Assembly (NCBI GenBank): GCA_002306975.1 | Contig: DBTI01000045.1 | Span: 1 to 16,590 of the forward strand | Direction: 5' to 3' | Source of the DNA: Ruminococcaceae bacterium UBA1320 | GTDB lineage: Bacteria; Bacillota; Clostridia; Oscillospirales; Ethanoligenentaceae | Length of the DNA stretch: 16,590 bases | In this document: one piece after another, positions 13,337 through 16,590 of the stretch | Position numbering within the stretch: position 1 is the stretch's first letter | Layout of the letters: every line of letters starts with the position of its first letter | Notes under the pieces: generated by a model | Seen by the model: the letters and a program-made list of their open reading frames with translations, nothing else | The model's database searches: none | What the model was told of the DNA's origin: nothing | Position numbers and translations under genes: made by a program

Positions 13337-13930
13337 ATGGTACGTGATGGATTTGACGAGGGTGTGGCACCGGGCGGTCTTAAAGACGCCGACGAAATAA
13401 AAATTCTCATCTGCTATCTCCTCAAATCGGTCGGCAAACCGCTCTCATTCGAAAACCTTAATGAAATTTTACAGCATGACGGGCTTTGCAACTATTTCGG
13501 GTTTGCAAGCGCGCTGCATGAAATGCTAGTCTCCGGCCACGTTGACCTTGTAAAAGACGACGGCGTAGAACTTTACAAGGTTACCGTTCTTGGCGCCCAG
13601 ACAGCCGCGCTGTTCGAGCGGCGGCTGCCGCTGGCGGTTCGCGAAAAAGCAATAAACACCGCGGTAAAACTGCTCGCTCAGATAAAACGCGAATCTGAAA
13701 ACCGTGTTGAAATAACCGAAAGCGATGGCGGCTTTGACGTTGCCTGCAGCGTCTTTGACATGGGCGACACGCTGATGTCGGTGAAACTTCTTGTCGCTGA
13801 CCGCGCTCAGGCGGAATCAATAAAAAAGCAGTTTCAGAAGACGCCCGAGATAATTTACAAGGGTGTGCTCGCACTGATGACAGGCGACGCCGCCGCGGCA
13901 GCGGAATTGTTAAACCCTAAAAAAGAGTAA
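13337..13930 (+). CDS. DUF4364 family protein
   Basis: Conserved Firmicutes protein of 197 residues without a firm function. The N-terminus FDEGVAPGGLKDADEIKILICYLL (5-28) is the DUF4364 signature. The segment to about residue 75 (LSFENLNEILQHDGLCNYFGFASALHEMLVSGHV) looks like a winged-helix DNA-binding fold. It continues with YKVTVLGAQTAALFERRLP, where a small helical linker would follow the wing. The C-terminal half is alpha/beta and ends in a short charged tail. A transcription-regulator role is an inference from the fold. The ATG at 13337 has a GGGGG site eight nt before it. Repeat copy B fills the leader directly upstream, and I see no convincing promoter between it and the divergent activase operon. 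A bidirectional terminator follows. Confidence 0.83.
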   Translation: MVRDGFDEGVAPGGLKDADEIKILICYLLKSVGKPLSFENLNEILQHDGLCNYFGFASALHEMLVSGHVDLVKDDGVELYKVTVLGAQTAALFERRLPLAVREKAINTAVKLLAQIKRESENRVEITESDGGFDVACSVFDMGDTLMSVKLLVADRAQAESIKKQFQKTPEIIYKGVLALMTGDAAAAAELLNPKKE

Positions 13931-13935
13931 AAAAT

Positions 13936-13965
13936 CAGCCTGTTTCTTGAAAAAGAGACAGGCTG
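13936..13965. terminator. Bidirectional terminator between DUF4364 and the lipoprotein gene
   Basis: A 13-bp stem (13936-13948 with 13953-13965, one wobble) has a GAAA loop. The minus strand has six T after the stem, the better polarity, which serves the lipoprotein gene. On the plus strand the stem starts six bases after the DUF4364 stop codon, with only a short AT-rich tail. Confidence 0.85.
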
Positions 13966-14016
13966 TTAAATTTAGCAACAAAATATTTTAAACTCTTTAT
14001 TAAATCGGCTCTTTTA

Positions 14017-14772
14017 TTAGTAAATCTCGAACAACTCGGTATCAGTTTTTTCAGTCGTATAATTATATTTATTAATCAAAAGACCCTTTTCATCACATTT
14101 TGCAGGATTATAATAGTATTGTGATTTCGCATTAATTAATATTCTGCTTGTCAAAGTGTCAATATTGTAAATTTTTATTTCCGCCGCGCCATCAAGTTCC
14201 GTTTGCACAGCTTCTTTTACCATCTTATTTACCTCGGCAAAGACAACAGTATTGCTTTTATTTGCCCATAAAAAATTACCTGCGATACCGAGTGAGAGAC
14301 GTTTTTCTAACGTTGGAAAACTGAAAATGTAGACACCGCATTGCATGGACGACCCATCCTCCACAGAAAAGTATTTGTCATTATAAGACCATTTAATCGT
14401 GTGTAAAGCAAAAACATCGTCCGGTAATGTTACTTCTGTTATTTTCTTATTGGATACTGTAATCACATAAAATTCAAAAAGGCCTCCTGTTTTCATTTTA
14501 ATTACGGCAATCTCTCTAAGATCGTGAGACACAGCATATTCGGTTATGTCCTTTTCTTTTTTAAGAGAATCCACAATTACGGAAAGATCGGATTTCTCAC
14601 TTGATGCTTTATCTGCGGTTATTCCTTCGCTGAGCGTTTCTTTGTCTGACGGTTCTGCAATAGATGAAGACATGGCTGAAGTAACCGGCCTTGGCTCTGA
14701 AGCGCAAGAAACCGTCATTGTTGCAGTAAACAACAATAATATGGTAAGGCAGAACATTCTTTTCATATACAT
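14017..14772 (-). CDS. Putative lipoprotein with beta-propeller-like repeats
   Basis: Protein of 251 residues that I cannot place in a named family. It begins MYMKRMFCLTILLLFTATM, a basic then hydrophobic signal peptide, ending in TVSC-AS. This could be a lipobox, with Cys23 lipidated after cleavage, although Thr at -3 is less usual than Leu or Val. A Ser/Thr/Glu-rich linker (about 24-60) follows. The rest has short beta-rich repeats, such as YAVSHDLREIAVIK, IKWSYNDKYFSVEDG and NFLWANKSNTVVFAEV. These resemble blades of a TolB/WD40-like propeller, but too few for a complete one. It is probably an extracellular, membrane-anchored protein. The ATG at 14772 follows GGTG at five nt; an in-frame ATG at 14766 is an alternative. 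It has its own -10 element upstream and a terminator downstream, so it seems monocistronic. Confidence 0.75.
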   Translation of the reverse strand: MYMKRMFCLTILLLFTATMTVSCASEPRPVTSAMSSSIAEPSDKETLSEGITADKASSEKSDLSVIVDSLKKEKDITEYAVSHDLREIAVIKMKTGGLFEFYVITVSNKKITEVTLPDDVFALHTIKWSYNDKYFSVEDGSSMQCGVYIFSFPTLEKRLSLGIAGNFLWANKSNTVVFAEVNKMVKEAVQTELDGAAEIKIYNIDTLTSRILINAKSQYYYNPAKCDEKGLLINKYNYTTEKTDTELFEIY

Positions 14773-14819
14773 ACAATCACCTGTTTAATGTTATTATCTG
14801 AGTTACTTCGTTTACCATT

Positions 14820-14825
14820 ATTATA
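14820..14825 (-). promoter_or_regulatory. Probable -10 element of the lipoprotein gene
   Basis: A perfect TATAAT on the minus strand lies 48 bp upstream of the lipoprotein start. At 17-18 nt spacing only a weak -35 (CGACTT/ACGACT) is visible, so the promoter may need an activator. Confidence 0.4.
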
Positions 14826-14905
14826 CGGTTGCGGTTCATACAAGTCGTTACATTATGATAACATTCATGGTAATAATTGATTACAATTATTCACCAGTGA
14901 AAAAA

Positions 14906-14947
14906 GCAGTGTAATTTGTAATTGATTTTCTTACAAATTTGCACTGC
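14906..14947 (-). terminator. Intrinsic terminator of the glycan operon
   Basis: A 6-bp GC-rich stem (14906-14911 with 14942-14947) is stacked on a 9-bp stem (14913-14921 with 14931-14939) across a 1/2-nt mismatch, and is followed on the minus strand by six T. A smaller 7-bp hairpin (14965-14971 with 14978-14984) overlaps the sugar transferase stop codon just before it. Confidence 0.88.
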
Positions 14948-14982
14948 CTTCAATTCATAATATAAAGCCGTAAACAAACGGC

Positions 14983-15690
14983 TTATTCTTTTTGCAACAT
15001 CTCGTCCTTTTCAAACAGAATACGAGAGGTGCGCCCTATTATTTTCATATCGTTGAGGAATGAAAACTGAGCGATATAGGCGCGGTTTATTGCCATTTTT
15101 GCGGGCAAAATTTCTTCGATATACTTCCGCTCCGGATCATCACTGCCCGCCAAAAGATCATTTTCATGCCTGTAGGCAATGGCGACAGGCGAAGTAAGGC
15201 CGGGCTTCATCAGCAGCGTAGCGTAATCCTCCGGCGTGTAGAAATTGACGTAATGCGGAACCTCGGGGCGCACGCCGACAATCGACATTGAGCCGGCGAA
15301 CACCTGAAAGAACTGCGGGAACTCGTCAAAATTGGTGGCACGCAAGAGTTTTCCGACACCTGTAATACGGCTGTCGTCGCTGCCCACGGTGATTTCACCG
15401 CTTTTGTCGGCGCCCACAACCATTGTGCGGAATTTCAGCACGTTAAGCGGGCGGCAGTCTTTCCCCACTCTTAACTGGCGGTAAAAGACCGGCCCTTTTG
15501 TGGTTTTTACAAGCAAAACCGAGATGATAAAAAACGGAGACAGCACCGTTATACACAACAGCGCCGCAAACAGGTCAAACGCTCTTTTTGCGGCAAGGCC
15601 TGCCCGCCGCTGTGAAAGATGCTCGCGATATGGGCGAAGCGCCTCACCGCGCATGCTTTGCTGAAATTTCTCGAACAGCTTCTGCGACAT
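14983..15690 (-). CDS. Polyprenyl-phosphate sugar-1-phosphate transferase (bacterial sugar transferase)
   Basis: Membrane phosphoglycosyltransferase of the monotopic PglC/WcaJ type. It moves a sugar-1-phosphate from a UDP-sugar to undecaprenyl phosphate, the first membrane step of a glycan pathway. In 235 residues it shows KRAFDLFAALLCITVLSPFFI, where the Ser-Pro (51-52) sits in the re-entrant membrane helix. Then follow FYRQLRVGKD, VLKFRTM (85-90), the catalytic Asp-Glu in FDEFPQ (122-123) and VRPEVPHYV (140-148). Only one membrane helix is present, so it is the short type. Among starts, ATG 15690 is preferred, nine nt after AGAGG; ATG 15699 sits directly against that site. The gene overlaps the aminotransferase by 47 bp, so translation is probably coupled. 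The sugar is unknown; an amino sugar fits the neighbour. Confidence 0.92.
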   Translation of the reverse strand: MSQKLFEKFQQSMRGEALRPYREHLSQRRAGLAAKRAFDLFAALLCITVLSPFFIISVLLVKTTKGPVFYRQLRVGKDCRPLNVLKFRTMVVGADKSGEITVGSDDSRITGVGKLLRATNFDEFPQFFQVFAGSMSIVGVRPEVPHYVNFYTPEDYATLLMKPGLTSPVAIAYRHENDLLAGSDDPERKYIEEILPAKMAINRAYIAQFSFLNDMKIIGRTSRILFEKDEMLQKE

Positions 15691-16590
15691 ACTCCACATC
15701 CTCTTCGCTCATTGATGGGTAAAGCGGCAGCGAGATAATCTTTTCGAAAATACCCTCGGTGACCGGAAAATCTCCTTCTTTTGTGCCGAAATGGCTGCGG
15801 TAAAACGGCTGCATGTGAACAGGGATGAAATGCACGCTTGTTCCGATATTCATCGCGTTTATCTCGTTGATAAACGCGTCGCGGTCAATGTCAAGCTCGT
15901 TTTTGTCCACCCGTATGATATAAAGGTGAAGTGAGCTGCTGCCATAAACATTCTGTGTAGGAATACTCACTCCGCGCACACCGCTTAATTTTTCGTTGTA
16001 TATTTTTACAAGCTTCTCACGCTTTTTCTGCATTGTTTCGAGGCGATCAAGCTGGCAGATACCAAGCGACGCCTGAATATCCGTCATATTGTATTTGAAG
16101 CCCGCGACCTCGACGTCATAGCGCCATGTGCCGCCCTTTGCGTAACGGTTCCACGCGTTGTGGCTCATACCGTGGCAGGTGAAAACCCGCGCTTTTTCGG
16201 CTATCTCCTCATCGTCTGTAACAAGCATTCCGCCCTCGCCCGTTGAAATGTTTTTTGTTGCGTAAAAACTGAAAGCCGATGTATTTTTTGATCCGACAAG
16301 CCTGTCGCCGCATTTTGTATATAAACCATGCGCCGCGTCTTCAAGCACAAAGAGCCCATGCTCGTTCGCTATATTCTCTATACGCTCCATGTTGCACGGC
16401 TCACCGGCGTAATGCACCGGAATTACAGCCTTTGTCTTATCCGTAACCGCTTTTGCGATTTTTTCGGGGTCTATGCAGCCGGTGTCTTCATACACATCGA
16501 CAAATACCGGCGTTGCGCCACAATGAACAATGACGTTAACGGTCGAGCAAAAGGTCAGCGGTGTTGTAATGACCTCATCGCCCGGGCCGA
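15644..16590 (-). CDS. DegT/DnrJ/EryC1/StrS-family sugar aminotransferase, partial
   Basis: PLP-dependent aminotransferase that converts a nucleotide-linked keto sugar into an amino sugar. The gene begins beyond the right edge; about 314 C-terminal residues are present, roughly 80% of a family member. The visible frame starts GPGDEVITTPLTFCST, with the usual PLP-phosphate Thr/Ser, and continues ATPVFVDV, AVIPVHYAGEPCNM and VLEDAAHGL (Asp contacting the PLP nitrogen). FYATKNISTGEGGM holds the lysine expected to bind PLP. Later GFKYNMTDIQASLGICQLDRL and HFIPVHMQPFY are further family signatures. A GTG at 16495 could be read as a start but lies inside the conserved core. Its 3' end overlaps the sugar transferase gene. 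Together they suggest synthesis of an aminosugar-linked surface glycan, similar in logic to the Pgl pathway. Confidence 0.93.
   Translation of the reverse strand, partial: GPGDEVITTPLTFCSTVNVIVHCGATPVFVDVYEDTGCIDPEKIAKAVTDKTKAVIPVHYAGEPCNMERIENIANEHGLFVLEDAAHGLYTKCGDRLVGSKNTSAFSFYATKNISTGEGGMLVTDDEEIAEKARVFTCHGMSHNAWNRYAKGGTWRYDVEVAGFKYNMTDIQASLGICQLDRLETMQKKREKLVKIYNEKLSGVRGVSIPTQNVYGSSSLHLYIIRVDKNELDIDRDAFINEINAMNIGTSVHFIPVHMQPFYRSHFGTKEGDFPVTEGIFEKIISLPLYPSMSEEDVEYVAEAVREISAKHAR

Noticed and set aside
14868..14894. An AT-rich imperfect inverted repeat upstream of the lipoprotein gene, considered as a Fur/PerR-type operator.
   Set aside because: Its half-site spacing and sequence do not match those consensus sites and one arm has a bulge.
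1..16590. tRNA, rRNA, CRISPR arrays, transposases or prophage genes.
   Set aside because: None seen on reading both strands; intergenic regions hold promoters, terminators and the two-copy element only.

Overview
The window looks like chromosomal DNA from a low-to-mid-GC member of the Clostridia, probably near the Oscillospiraceae/Ruminococcaceae. The signs are AGGAGG-type ribosome binding sites, frequent TTG starts, DUF3842 and DUF4364 proteins, an HgdC-type activase cluster and a fused CbiM/CbiN-type ECF metal transporter. This placement is inferred from gene content and protein style, not from a marker-gene tree. No rRNA, tRNA, CRISPR array, prophage or transposase gene was seen. Most genes lie on the minus strand; only a GNAT acetyltransferase, an isochorismatase-like hydrolase and a DUF4364 protein are on the plus strand.

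Layout. 1-1190: purine salvage, with the N-terminus of an amidohydrolase (SAH/MTA deaminase type, cut by the left edge) behind a purine-nucleoside phosphorylase. 1233-3190: a beta-hydroxyacid dehydrogenase and an aldo/keto reductase in tandem, with a terminator at one end and an extended -10 promoter at the other. 3267-4457: a plus-strand pair (GNAT, isochorismatase-like) with a very good promoter and a shared bidirectional terminator. 4473-5734: prfB (release factor 2), encoded without the usual programmed frameshift. 5881-6324: a DUF3842 gene. 6597-9518: a cbiM-cbiQ-cbiO operon for an ECF Co/Ni transporter, with 4-bp gene overlaps and a long leader ending in an intrinsic terminator. 9543-13078: an HgdC-type ATPase activase and two paralogous three-cysteine HgdA/B-like proteins, which together look like an ATP-driven low-potential electron-transfer system of unknown substrate. 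13337-13965: DUF4364. 14017-14825: a putative lipoprotein. 14906-16590: the end of a glycan locus (DegT-type aminotransferase overlapping a polyprenyl-phosphate sugar-1-phosphate transferase).

The most interesting non-coding signal is a dispersed element of about 170-185 bp present twice in the same orientation (6368-6536 and 13133-13316). The copies share a 38-nt core with 37 identities. The outer stem is conserved as a fold, with one compensatory T-A to G-C change and one wobble change. I could not match it to a known family; it is either a MITE/REP-like mobile repeat or a structured RNA. The second strong signal is the cbiMQO leader, which looks like a transcription-attenuating, possibly metal-sensing RNA.
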